From Mytilus trossulus (Eukaryota; Mollusca; Bivalvia; Mytilida; Mytilidae), in assembly GCF_036588685.1 (NCBI RefSeq), contig NC_086381.1:69013436-69077435 (forward strand): 64,000 bases of DNA, given 5' to 3'. The notes beneath the pieces were generated by a model. That model saw only the letters and a program-made list of their open reading frames with translations. It did not search any database and had not been told where the DNA came from. How positions within the stretch are numbered: position 1 is the first letter of the stretch; every line of letters starts with the position of its first letter. The position numbers and the translations under genes were made by a program. Shown here piece by piece: positions 30,691 to 43,500 of this stretch.

Positions 30691-31009
30691 AATTATCCAA
30701 AAAGAGAGTAACATGTATGTGTTGCAAAACATTACTTTCTTTCAATTAAAAATCCGTTCAACAGGTTCTTGTTTGCCAAACCATAAACGACGTAGAACAC
30801 GTCTGAATTTAACCCTGATTTTTATTGCTTTTGTTGTTACATGTATTTAATGCCACTTTCATCATTACCGGCTTTTTGATTGCGGATAAATTTTATCAGA
30901 AGAAAAGTAAAAAAAAAATACAACAAGCGGAAGCATCAGCAAAGTGAATACATCATTCATTTATATCTGTATAGTCGCTGGGATGCTGTCTCATTGAGGG
31001 AAACTCGCA

Positions 31010-31890
31010 TCGCCTTTTCACCATTCAGCGTGCACATGTCGTTTGTTTATTTTTGTCGCTAGGTTGCTGTCTCATTGGCGTTTATCCCACATTCTGTTTG
31101 TTGAACACTACATATTTTCAAACATGCAGTTAAGGTGTTATTTCATGTATAATAAAGTGAGAAAATACAGAAGAGAAGACCAAAGGACTTAAAAGAAAAA
31201 GGAGAAATGTTTTTTTGTTCTTAAACGACCTGTTTTTTGTTTGTCACTTGTATATTGGTTGTCTATAAATATAGTCCCTGTCAGTTTTATGAATACTGTG
31301 TCTTTTAGAGGAAAATGTATGGCTAAAATGTATTAGTTATGTTATTGATTTGATGGTGATGTGTATCATTATTTCTTTAAATCTTAACTTTTTCAGTTGG
31401 CATTGTTGAATTAAGTGTCAGAGATGTATGAAAGGCAACTCTGTCTACTTAAACAGCGTAGATTTTTAAGTAGTGCGACTTTTCCCATGTGTCTAATGAC
31501 TTTATTTAATGGCATTATTATAAGCAAATAGCTTAATAAGTATAAGCACACGAGTGTGTGTCAAGATGTACTACAGATTTCAACTTTTATTTTATTTTTA
31601 TTAGTAGCTGTAAATCTTTAATGTGCCTGTGTTTGCAAACATACAAAAATGTGTCTTCACTGGGAACTCCAGAGCTGAAACCTACAGACTTCAGTTTAGC
31701 AGCTAGGAACGTAACCATGGTAACTTTATTAAATTTTTGCACATATAATCTTAACATGCACAGTCAGGCTAGCACAGTTGTGCTTCTCAACGACATGTCT
31801 TCTTGGCTACCAAATGATGCATCAAATAATGACTTCGCGATATATTCTCAGAAATTTTACAATCCTTGGACATGACACTTTTGTAGTAAG
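31010..31890 (+). repeat. Segment duplicated at 14486-15600
   Basis: It has the same landmarks in the same order as 14486-15600, but without the 168 bp MITE. A short frame here (31558-31875) is disrupted relative to the other copy and has no recognisable domain. The next feature on the same strand is the decayed LINE. Confidence 0.7.
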
Positions 31891-32405
31891 AAAAAATATT
31901 TTATTAAATTTGTGCACATAAAATCTTAGCATACACTGATGTATTTGTCGCTTAAGGAAACTAATTTGTAACTGTACAGGAAGCTCAACCGACGAACTGA
32001 TGTCCGAGATAAAGTAACACGTTTTATCAAAAATTGACTATGAACTTGATAAATTGCTGTCGCATAATGGTCAAACTAATTTAAAGATAAACCAGTAGTT
32101 GTAACGGATTTTGCCAAGCCTATCAGTAATCATTCCAAGGTAGATCAACCAATTTCACGAAATTATGAAAACATCTCTTTGACACCAACAGCAAAAACCT
32201 CGAAATGTGAAAACAACCACCCTTATATGAAACAACAACATTGCAATACTTCATATACCGACAATTCTGAGGTAAACCATGTTCAATATAGCTCTATTTC
32301 GCCACAAATGTCACAGAAAATTGAGTAACAGCATTCAGACAGAGTTCAATTCAGGACAAAACCATATTTACAACAGTATAACTTTGAACACAAATGTCCC
32401 ACCAC

Positions 32406-33515
32406 ATGAATGAAATTATACAAACATTTGGATTAACACATATAATCATGATTGGAGGAGATGTTAATGAAAACCTGCTAGTCACCTCAAATAACAAAAA
32501 AAGCAAATATGTTTCTGAATTTATAAATGAATGTTAGCTGAAAACCCAGGACGTTGGAAAGACATTTATACACTCTAATGGTAGTGATTGTACAGCAATT
32601 GATTATATCTTGTACCTAGAGAATTTTAATGACAACATATTACATCTTAGGAGATTAGAAATAAAAAAATAACATTTCAGATCATTATCCAGTGTGTGCA
32701 AATATTTAGTTCATTTACTACTAAGTAAATGAAAACTAAGCAAGATATAAAGAGCAATAATGGACAAACTGTTCGTAAAATAGATTGGCAGAAAATTGAC
32801 AAAGAATTGTACAAACAGGTATTATCTGACGTGACCCACTAGAGATTGATAAAGTAGTTACCAACATCAACAATGCAGTATCTCGAGCTTTAACATCTAT
32901 TGTACCACCTCCGAAAGGACAAAATCATAAACCTAAACTGAAATTTATGACCCACAACATATATTTGGCAATAAAAGCAAAGATAAACGCTTTCTGCGAA
33001 TGAAAATTTAACTTAGAAAACTATGCAGAATTGAAAATTCAAAACTTCGGATAACAGAGAGACAACAACTCGTTGATGTGCAACAACAATGGATAGTAAA
33101 CTCTTCTTTCAACTCATAAAAAACAAAGAGGGAAATTTAAAAATCGATTCATTGATGAACTTCAAGTAGATAAATCTAATCTGAAAGATGACAACAATAT
33201 TCTTGAAGGATGGAACCGAAGACCCATTTTGAAAACTGGGCGAAAAAATCAAATCCTATGATTTTTTTAGCAAAACTACTTTGAGCTAGTCGACACTGAA
33301 TATCATCAAATTATACAAATATGTCTAGTTGCCTACACACATGAAGAAGTAAATACAGATGAATTACAAAAATCTCTAAATAAGCTAAATAGAAACAAGT
33401 CTGCTGACATTTTTGGTATTACTGCCTTCTGTTCGGCGGTGAAAAACTTGAAAGTATATTGCTTGAAGTCACCAACGCATCATTTCAGCACTGCCATATT
33501 TCAAGTTTCCCTTAT
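32406..33515 (+). pseudogene. Decayed LINE (endonuclease and start of reverse transcriptase)
   Basis: Broken frames retain AP-endonuclease landmarks: MIGGDVNENL, then GSDCTAIDYILYLENF, then SDHYPVCANI in a shifted frame. A later stretch, ELQKSLNKLNRNKSADIFGI, matches the conserved segment just before the reverse-transcriptase domain. Stops (for example after FINEC) and frame shifts are frequent, and the copy ends near 33515. The clade is unassigned. The 31010-31890 segment may be its 5' part. Confidence 0.7.
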
Positions 33516-34384
33516 TTTTTTAATTCTTAAATAGTATAAATTATCTCATCTAGTTTTTTTTTTAAATAAGTATAAATATCTTAACTTTTTGAAAATCCCC
33601 GCGATTCTCAGTTTATAGCAGATAAGAGACAGTCTGCTTAGATGACATTTAGACTTTATAGTAGATGAAACTCTTGGTTTTTTTGTGTGTAAATAAACCT
33701 TGAAAATGTGTTTTATTGGTGGAGAATTGCGATAAAACTGTTAATAATTCAATAGTGTGACCGTTTTTTTTATATATCGGTGGATAGTTGACTTTTTACT
33801 TCTAACCAAGTTGTGGAGGTGTGCCTAGATTGGCAGAAGATATACAATACAGATGCAGATTGGTTTTTTTTGTGTAAATAAACCTTGAAAATTTGTTTTA
33901 TTGGTGTTCAATGATAAAAAGATCAAATTTGAAATTCATAGAGGTTTCGGAAAATATATAACTGTAGTAATATTATAACCTTTTTAAACTGTAAATTCGT
34001 AACAATAGTATTCATTGTGATTGTCATGAGAAATTGTAGTGGAAAGTTCTTAAAAAAGACAAGAAAGTTTCTGGTTAATGGCAAATTTTTTATTCTACAT
34101 TTTAACCTTATGAATAATTACATTTACATAACACTGAGATTGTAACGTTCACTATCCTGTCTGATCGACTTTATAGATAGTGTTGGCTGTTTTAGTCCTT
34201 TTGTCAACATTTAAAGTATAGTCCAGCATATTACCCCCATTTCATTCTAAGTGGATGATATTTTATACTTATTTAAATAAATGCGTTTTACTCACTATTG
34301 AAGGCCGTACGGTGACCTTTCACAGCTTACTTTTAAGTAATTTGGTTCTTTAATAATTGATAGTTCTCATTATATTTATGTTAC
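33516..34384. other. No feature recognised
   Basis: AT-rich. A phrase TAAATAAACCTTGAAAATNTG occurs twice (33690 and 33873). A short family A-like fragment (GAAGGCCGTACGGTGACC) is at 34303. Nothing coding was seen. Confidence 0.35.
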
Positions 34385-34390
34385 TTTATT
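34385..34390 (-). terminator. Sulfotransferase 1 polyadenylation signal
   Basis: Minus-strand AATAAA, about 55 bases downstream of the sulfotransferase stop codon. Confidence 0.6.
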
Positions 34391-34444
34391 ACCTAAAAAT
34401 TCCTAACGTAAAAAGTGTAATTGTACTTGTTATAAACATTAGAA

Positions 34445-34557
34445 TTATATACAGAATGTAAATTTCACAAAAGGATTTGGTATTTTTTCTTTTAAATAAT
34501 TGTCAAATCTTTCGTTGTCTGTTACAGTAAACCAGTTCTTCCAGTCACCAACAGCTC
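34445..34557 (-). CDS. Sulfotransferase 1 exon 6
   Basis: The acceptor TATTTCAG precedes [17 protein letters not shown], which completes the RKGxxGDWKNxFT signature of PAPS-dependent sulfotransferases. The stop TAA is at 34445-34447. The C terminus ends KFTFCI. Confidence 0.93.
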
Positions 34558-37500
34558 CTGAAATACAAAAATAAATCTTTTATATGATGCTATGTTATCT
34601 ACATCACGTTGTACAGGGTCAGTTTAACGATTAAGCATAATCTTATCTACCACAATTTATGAAGGATAATAAAGTAAGGTAAATATAACAATATGTTGTA
34701 AATTGGCACAAAGGATTCCTCGGAAAAATAGTATTTGGCACAAATGGTAGATCTTGAAAGAAGTTTCTGTTCAAACTGACACACTGAAAGGAAGTATTGA
34801 AAAATACACTCATAATAATTGCTGCTAATTACATTTTTATGATTTTGTGAATTCTAAAGTTGACTTTATAACGGCGAGTTATAAAATTATTATCTAAAAT
34901 TGAAGACATCGGAACATTAAGAAGCACTCCTTCATTTAATTGGACCATTTTAGTGGTGCTCAAACTATTATAGCAATTTGTAATGAGAACAGATCATCAT
35001 CCAACATATCGCCCATATGTCTCTGTAGGCATACAGAATAGTCAATGATAATGAGAACCAATTAGTCATCCATCATATCGCCCGTATGTCTCTGAATGCA
35101 TACAGAAGGGTCAATGATAATGAGAACAAATCATCCTCCATCATATCGCCCGCATGTCTCTTAATGCATACAGAAGGGTCAATGATAATGAGAACAAATT
35201 CATCATCCATCATATAGCCCATATGTCTCTGTAGGCATACGGAAGGGTCAATGATAATGAGAACAAATTCATCATCCATCATATCGCCCTTATGTCTCTG
35301 AATGCATACAGAAGGGTCAATGATAATGAGAACAAATTCATCATCCATCATATAGCCCATATGTCTCTGTAGGCATACGGAAGGGTCAATGATAATGAGA
35401 ACAAATTCATCATCCATCATATCGCCCTTATGTCTCTGAATGCATACAGAAGGGTCAATGATAATGAGAACAAATTCATCATCCTTCATATCGCCCATAT
35501 CTCTCTGAATGCATACAGAAGGGTCAATGATAATGAGAAAAAATCATCCTCCATCATATCGCCCATAAGTCTCTGAATGCATACAGAAGGGTCAATGATA
35601 ATGAGAACAAATTCATCATCCATCATATCGCCCGTATGTCTCTGTAGGCATACAGAAGGGTTAATGATAATGAGAACAAATCATCATCCATCATATCGCC
35701 CATATGTCTCTGAAGGCATACAGAAGGGTCAATGATAATAAGAACAAATCATCCTCCATCATATCGCCCTTATATCTCTAAATGCATACAGAAGGGTCAA
35801 TGATAATGAGAAAACATCATCATCCATCATATCGCCCATATGTCTCTGTAGGCATACAGAAGGGTCAATGATAATGAGAACAAATTCATCATCCTTCATA
35901 TCGCCCATATGTCTCTGAAGACATACAGAAGGGTCAATGATAATGAGAACAAATCATCCTCCATCATATCGCCCTTATATCTCTAAATGCATACAGAAGG
36001 GTCAATGATAATGAGAAAAAATCATCCTCCATCATATCGCCCGTATGTCTCTGAACGCATACAGAAGGGTCAATGATAATGAGAAAAAATCATCCTCCAT
36101 CATATCGCCCGTATGTCTCTGAAAGCATACAGAAGGGTCAATGATAATGAGAACAAATTATATTTTAAAGCAACACTTGCTGTTAAGTGGTCACTTTGTG
36201 GCGACAGTTTTAAAAAATTGATCATTTTACTAAGCTGGCAATGAACAGGTAAATCGACACAAAATCGTCATACCGGAACAAAATAGGATCTCGAAATTTA
36301 ACTTGTACTGATTAATCAATACACTACATATCAAATCAATATCTTAAAGGACGAAGAAAAAAGTCCGGAAAATTGATTTGGCGGATTGGCGGAATGGCAG
36401 ACAGACAGACGGACGGAGTGCAAACATAGAGTTCCCTTCGACTTCGTCGAAAGTGAACTAAAACAGACAAGACTTACAAATGCCTTATGGTTCCCGACTT
36501 TGGACAGGCGCAAAAATGCGGCAGGTTAAAAATGTTTTTGAACAAACTAATACCCAGCCATTTCGTAAGTTCCTCATCACAATATGCTCACCTTTTCTAA
36601 ACATAAATTCCATGTTGTTCCGTTTTTTATATGACTGTTTAAGTTCAGAAAAAGAACATTTTTTCGATATTTCTCTGTAAAACTCTTCAGACTTTCGAAC
36701 ACCTAAAAAGGTAGCTATTCGATCAATTTCTCTCATTGGCTCCTGTAATAATAATTCTGAATTAAATGCATGTTCATAGCAGCTCTGAGATTAACTCGTC
36801 AACACATACAATATGCCTTCAAATTCGGACCAGGCTCAAAATACATACGTCAGGGCCATTTTATGGTGCATCTGCTATAGTAATAGAGCTAGTAGAGATC
36901 TACCTGACGTCTGACGTCATTTGCCGGACTGGCTTGGGATATTGAGAGTCAGACCGAACTTCACATAGAAAAAATATAAGTTGTTTTTTCGAACTACGAA
37001 TGGCCAGATTTTGTCTCGCAATCATAAAAGATACATAATACCATCAAGGTTTGGAGAAATACATTGTGCTACATTGAACATGGGATAAGCAAGTGAATAC
37101 ATGTTACTTTTTCGTGGAATTAAATAGATTAAAATTCGAATGATGTATAATTGTTTTAAAACAAAAAAATATACAGGGCTGTTGCTGTAAATAAAATCAT
37201 CATAGATACCGGGATTGAAATTTTATATTTACGCCAGACGCGCGTTTCGTCTACAAAAGACTTTTCAGTGACGCTCGAATCAGAAAGTGTTATAAAGGCC
37301 CCAAAAAGTATGGAGTTAGTAAAGATCATTAACAACCAAAAATTCCTAAGAGTTTTGTCAAATACAGCTAAGATAAATCTGTTCTTGAGGTTGAAAAGCC
37401 TAAGTATTTCAAAAATGTAAAGTTTTGTTAACATATAATTTATAATGATCAATGATAACTCAAGTCAAAACAGAAGTGCTGACTACCGGGCTGGCGATAC

Positions 37501-40500
37501 CTTCTAGGAAATAAATCTCCTCCAGCAGTGGCATCGACCTAGTGGTTGTGAATAGACTCATCGTAGATACCAGGATTGAAATTTTATATTTACGCCAGAT
37601 GCGTAATAAACATTTTGAATAAGAAAAAAATAAGATGAATAGGTTTTTTTAAAAATGACCCTGGTGTGTAAATGGCATCTTTTTTGAACATTTATAATAG
37701 TATTATCATACAAGTAATGATTCGCTATATTTATATACTATTTACTTTGTGTAAATCTTCGTAGTTGACATACAATACTGGAAGCTCTGGGTGTTGTTTG
37801 AATACCCTTTCCCAGTCCAACATGAATTTGTACCAAGCGGAGTGATAAACTGAAAAAAGCCAGTAATTGCATATATAGTTATAGGAAAATGTGGTATGCC
37901 GGACTGCTAATGTTCTCTTTGACCTCTATTCAATTATATTATGCTATTTTCTAACGTATTACCATGAATGGTTTGAGATTGCCCTTCACAATGCGCAGCT
38001 ACACAAATTCATACATCCTTTTAGTCTTAACCTAACAAAAGTTAGGACTAGTTCTGATTGGTTTATTATGTATGCTTATATTATAAGTTGCTTTGAGTTC
38101 TATCATTGCATTCAATTTCAGTGTATATTGTGGGTCTTAAACGCACACTTCCTGGGGTGTTAGTATACAACAAACCAACACACCATTCTATTTATTACAA
38201 TGACAATGTCTACTTGGGACATATTGTAACTCACATGGTAGGACAAACCAAAACCAAAAATACATACTAAAAGTATACAACATAAAATCATTTAATAAAC
38301 CACAATATGGAGGATCTATTGCGTTAAATTCTTAGAAACCAAGAAACCTAAACATTGACTAATATAATGAATCATGAAATACTGCCAAGGTCAGATGAAC
38401 ACTGAGCTATGAACCTCGACAATTATGTGATGGAAAAAATAAACCTGCCAGACAGACATGTATAACTAAAAATATTTTCAATCACAAATATAGTTGACAT
38501 ATTGCATATTTTTTTTAGATTAACACAATAAAGCACCAATCCATATAATGAGGTCGAGGTCAGATAAAATCTGTAATGAAAATAAAGCCAAGAACAATGT
38601 AAATATGACATAAAAAACCATGCATCTTTACAATGTATGATGGAGCAATCAGACCTTGAAGGCATAAAACACCATGCAACTATACAAAGTATGAAGCAAT
38701 CAGGCCTTGAAGGCCTAAAACACCATGCCTCTTTACAAAGTATGATGCAGCAATCAGGCCTTGAAGGCATAAAACACCATGCATCTATACAAAGTATGAA
38801 GCAACCAGGCATTGAAGGCATAAAACACCATGCATCTATACAAAGTATGAAGCAATCAGGCCTTGAAGGCATAAAACACCATGCATCTATACAAAGTATG
38901 AAGCAATCAGGCCTTGAAGGCATAAAACACCATGCATCTATACAAAGTATGAAGCAGGCCTTGAAGGCAAAAAACACCATGCCTCTATACAAAGTATGAA
39001 GCAATCAGGCCTTGAAGGCATAAAACACCATGCCTCTATACAAAGTATGAAGCAATCAGGCCTTGAAGGCATAAAACACCATGCATCTATACAAAGTATG
39101 AAGCAATCAGGCATTGAAGGCATAAAGAACCATGCATCTATACAAAGTATGAAGCAGGCCTTGAAGGCATTAAACACCATGCCTCTATACAAAGTATGAA
39201 GCACTCAGGCCTTAAAGGCATAAAACAACATGCCTCTATACAAAGTATGAAGCAGGCCTTGAAGGCATAAAACACCATGCATCTATACAAAGTATGAAGC
39301 AGGCCTTGAAGGCATAAAACACCATGCATCTATACAAAGTATGAAGCTGGCCTTGAAGGCATAAAACATCATGCCTCTATACAAAGTATGAAGCAGGCCT
39401 TGAAGGCATAAAACACCATGCATCTTTACAAAGTATGAAGCAATCAGGCCTTAAAGGCATAAAACACCATGCATCTATACAAAGTATGAAGCAATCAGGC
39501 CTTGAAGGCATAAAACACCATGCATCTATACAAAGTATGAAGCAATCAGGCCTTGAAGGCATAAAACACCATGCATCTATACAAAGTATGAAGCAATCAG
39601 GCATTGAAGGCATAAAACACCATGCATCTATACAAAGTATGATGGAGCAATCAGACCTTGAAGGCATAAAACACCATGCAACTATACAAAGTATGAAGCA
39701 ATCAGGCCTTGAAGGCATAAAACACCATGCCTCTTTACAAATTATGATGCAGCAATCAGGCCTTGAAGGCATAAAACACCATGCATCTATACAAAGTATG
39801 AAGCAACCAGGCCTTGAAGGCATAAAACACCATGCATCTATATAAAGTATGAAGCAATCAGGCCTTGAAGGCATAAAACACCATGCAACTATACAAAGTA
39901 TGAAGCAATCAGGCCTTGAAGGCATAAAACACCATGCCTCTTTACAAAGTATGATGCAGCAATCAGGCCTTGAAGGCATAAAACACCATGCATCTATACA
40001 AAGTATGAAGCAACCAGGCCTTGAAGGCATAAAACACCATGCATCTATACAAAGTATGAAGCAATCAGGCCTTGAAGGCATAAAACACCATGCATCTATA
40101 CAAAGTATGAAGCAATCAGGCCTTGAAGGCATAAAACACCATGCATCTATACAAAGTATGAAGCAGGCCTTGAAGGCATAAAACACCATGCCTCTATACA
40201 AAGTATGAAGCAGGCCTTGAAGGCATAAAACACCATGCCTCTATACAAAGTATGAATCAGGCCTTGAAGGCATTAAACACCATGCCTCTATACAAAGTAT
40301 GAAGCAATCAGGCCTTGAAGGCATAAAACACCATGCCTCTATACAAAGTATGAAGTAATCAGGCCTTGAAGGCATAAAACACCATGCCTCTATACAAAGT
40401 ATGAAGTAATCAGGCCTTGAAGGCATAAAACACCATGCATCTATACAAAGTATGAAGCAATCAGGCCTTGAAGGCATAAAACACCATGCATCTATACAAA

Positions 40501-43500
40501 GTATGAAGCAGGCCTTGAAGGCATTAAACACCATGCCTCTATACAAAGTATGAAGCAATCAGACCTTGAAGACATAAAACACCATGCATCTATACAAAGT
40601 ATGAAGCAATCAGACCTTGAAGACATAAAACACCATGCATCTATATAAAGTATGAAGCAATCAGGCCTTGAAGGCATAAAACACCATGCATCTATACAAA
40701 GTATGAAGCAGGCCTTGAAGGCATAAAACACCATGCCTCTATACAAAGTATGAAGCAGGCTTTGAAGGCATAAAACACCATGCCTCTATACAAAGTATGA
40801 ATCAGGCCTTGAAGGCATAAAACACCATGCCTCTATACAAAGTATGAAGCAATCAGGCCTTGAAGGCATAAAACACCATGCCTCTATACAAAGTATGAAG
40901 TAATCAGGCCTTGAAGGCATAAAACACCATGCCTCTATACAAAGTATGAAGTAATCAGGCCTTGAAGGCATAAAACACCATGCCTCTATACAAAGTATGG
41001 AGCAATCAGGCCTTGAAGGCATAAAACACCATGCATCTATACAAAGTATGAAGCAATCAGGCCTTGAAGGCATAAAACACCATGCATCTATACAAAGAAA
41101 GAAGCAGGACTTGAAGGCATTAAACACCATGCATCTATACAAAGTATGAAGCTGGCCTTGAAGGCATAAAACACCATGCCTCTATACAAAGTATGAAGCA
41201 ATCAGGTCTTGAAGACATAAAACACCATGCATCTATACAAAGTATGAAGCAATCAGACCTTGAAGGCATAAAACACCAGGATTATAATTTAGTACGCCAG
41301 AAGCGCGTTTCGTCCACATAAGACTCATCAGTGACGCTCATATCAAAATATTTATAAAGCCAAATATATATAAAGTATGAAGCAATCAGACGTCGAAGGC
41401 ATAAAACACCATGCATCTTTACAAAGTATGATGGAGCAATCAGGCCTTGAAGGCATAAAACACCATGCCTCTATACAAAGTATGAAGCAATCAGGCCTTG
41501 AAGGCATAAAACACCATGCCTCTATACAAAGTATGAAGTAATCAGGCCTTGAAGGCATAAAACACCATGCCTCTATACAAAGTATGAAGTAATCAGGCCT
41601 TGAAGGCATAAAACACCATGCATCTATACAAAGTATGAAGCAATCAGGCCTTGAAGGCATAAAACACCATGCATCTATACAAAGTATGAAGCAGGCCTTG
41701 AAGGCATTAAACACCATGCCTCTATACAAAGTATGAAGCAATCAGACCTTGAAGACATAAAACACCATGCATCTATACAAAGTATGAAGCAATCAGACCT
41801 TGAAGACATAAAACACCATGCATCTATATAAAGTATGAAGCAATCAGGCCTTGAAGGCATAAAACACCATGCATCTATACAAAGTATGAAGCAGGCCTTG
41901 AAGGCATAAAACACCATGCCTCTATACAAAGTATGAAGCAGGCTTTGAAGGCATAAAACACCATGCCTCTATACAAAGTATGAATCAGGCCTTGAAGGCA
42001 TAAAACACCATGCCTCTATACAAAGTATGAAGCAATCAGGCCTTGAAGGCATAAAACACCATGCCTCTATACAAAGTATGAAGTAATCAGGCCTTGAAGG
42101 CATAAAACACCATGCCTCTATACAAAGTATGAAGTAATCAGGCCTTGAAGGCATAAAACACCATGCCTCTATACAAAGTATGGAGCAATCAGGCCTTGAA
42201 GGCATAAAACACCATGCATCTATACAAAGTATGAAGCAATCAGGCCTTGAAGGCATAAAACACCATGCATCTATACAAAGAAAGAAGCAGGACTTGAAGG
42301 CATTAAACACCATGCATCTATACAAAGTATGAAGCTGGCCTTGAAGGCATAAAACACCATGCCTCTATACAAAGTATGAAGCAATCAGGTCTTGAAGACA
42401 TAAAACACCATGCATCTATACAAAGTATGAAGCAATCAGACCTTGAAGGCATAAAACACCAGGATTATAATTTAGTACGCCAGAAGGGCGTTTCGTCCAC
42501 ATAAGACTCATCAGTGACGCTCATATCAAAATATTTATAAAGCCAAATATATATAAAGTATGAAGCAATCAGACGTCGAAGGCATAAAACACCATGCATC
42601 TTTACAAAGTATGATGGAGCAATCAGGCCTTGAAGGCATAAAACACCATGCCTCTATACAAAGTATGAAGCAATCAGGCCTTGAAGGCATAAAACACCAT
42701 GCCTCTATACAAAGTATGAAGCAATCAGACCTTGAAGACATAAAACACCATGCATCTATATAAAGTATGAAGCAATCAGGCCTTGAAGGCATTAAACACC
42801 ATGCATCTATACAAAGTATGAAGCAATCAGGCCTTGAAGGCATAAAACACCATGCATCTATACAAAGTATGAAGCAATCAGACCTTGAAGACATAAAACA
42901 CCATGCATCTATACAAAGTATGAAGCAATCAGGCCTTGAAGGCATATAACACCATGCATCTATACAAAGTATGAAGCAATCAGGTCTTCAGTTTTCTAAA
43001 ATATAACGCCTTCACAGCACACCGCCATCCCTATGTCGAATTTTCCGAGACAAAAGTCACAGACTCGGCAAAATTTAGATAACCGAATATTTTTCGCTCA
43101 TCAGAATTCGCAAAAAAATTGAGAATTTCCTTTTTGAATTTTCCTCGGAGTTCAGTATTTTTGAGTTATTACATTTTGGATTATTGACTCTCATGGTGAC
43201 TATATATGGGTATTTTTAGATTTCAATATGAAAATCACATGATTTAAAATAATATATATGAACAACATTGATAACTAGCGAATTATTTTTTATGACTTGT
43301 CTTTTTGTATTTACATGTGTAACCTGTAAAAGAATGGGCCAAACATAAGATTTTTTTTTAAACTCCAAATGAGCGCAAATGTGATGCGACCATTAGACTA
43401 GTGTCATAGACCGGCAAGTCTCAATCTGACATGATAAAAGTATGTGAAACAATAAAAAACCAAGCTCACCTCTTTCTGACATGAAGAAATCTAAAAACTG

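Larger units (their letters stand above)
38617..43000. repeat. 51 bp minisatellite, roughly 85 units, with 1183 bp higher-order repeat
   Basis: The unit contains GGCCTTGAAGGCATAAAACA, CCATGCATCTATACAAAG and TATGAAGCAATCA. Shortened units of about 42-45 bp lack the CAATCA part. Because 51 is a multiple of three, both strands stay open for long runs: plus reads MKQSGLEGIKHHASIQS and minus reads CFILCIDAWCFMPSRPD. From about 40300 the array repeats with a shift of 1183 bp, including an embedded repeat fragment. It fills intron 3 of sulfotransferase 1. Confidence 0.92.

Noticed and set aside
35073..35498. 141-residue minus-strand frame with repeated DDEFVLIIIDPSV
   Set aside because: Artefact of the 69 bp minisatellite; it breaks wherever a unit is 67 or 68 bp.
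34980..36160. CRISPR-like appearance of regularly spaced repeats
   Set aside because: There are no unique spacers; the whole unit repeats. The context is a eukaryotic intron.
38423..42949. Many long frames on both strands (for example 39377-40201 minus, 274 residues)
   Set aside because: They follow from a 51 bp tandem repeat without stop codons. Repeated 17-residue peptides on both strands, with no conserved domain or splice context, do not support a protein gene.
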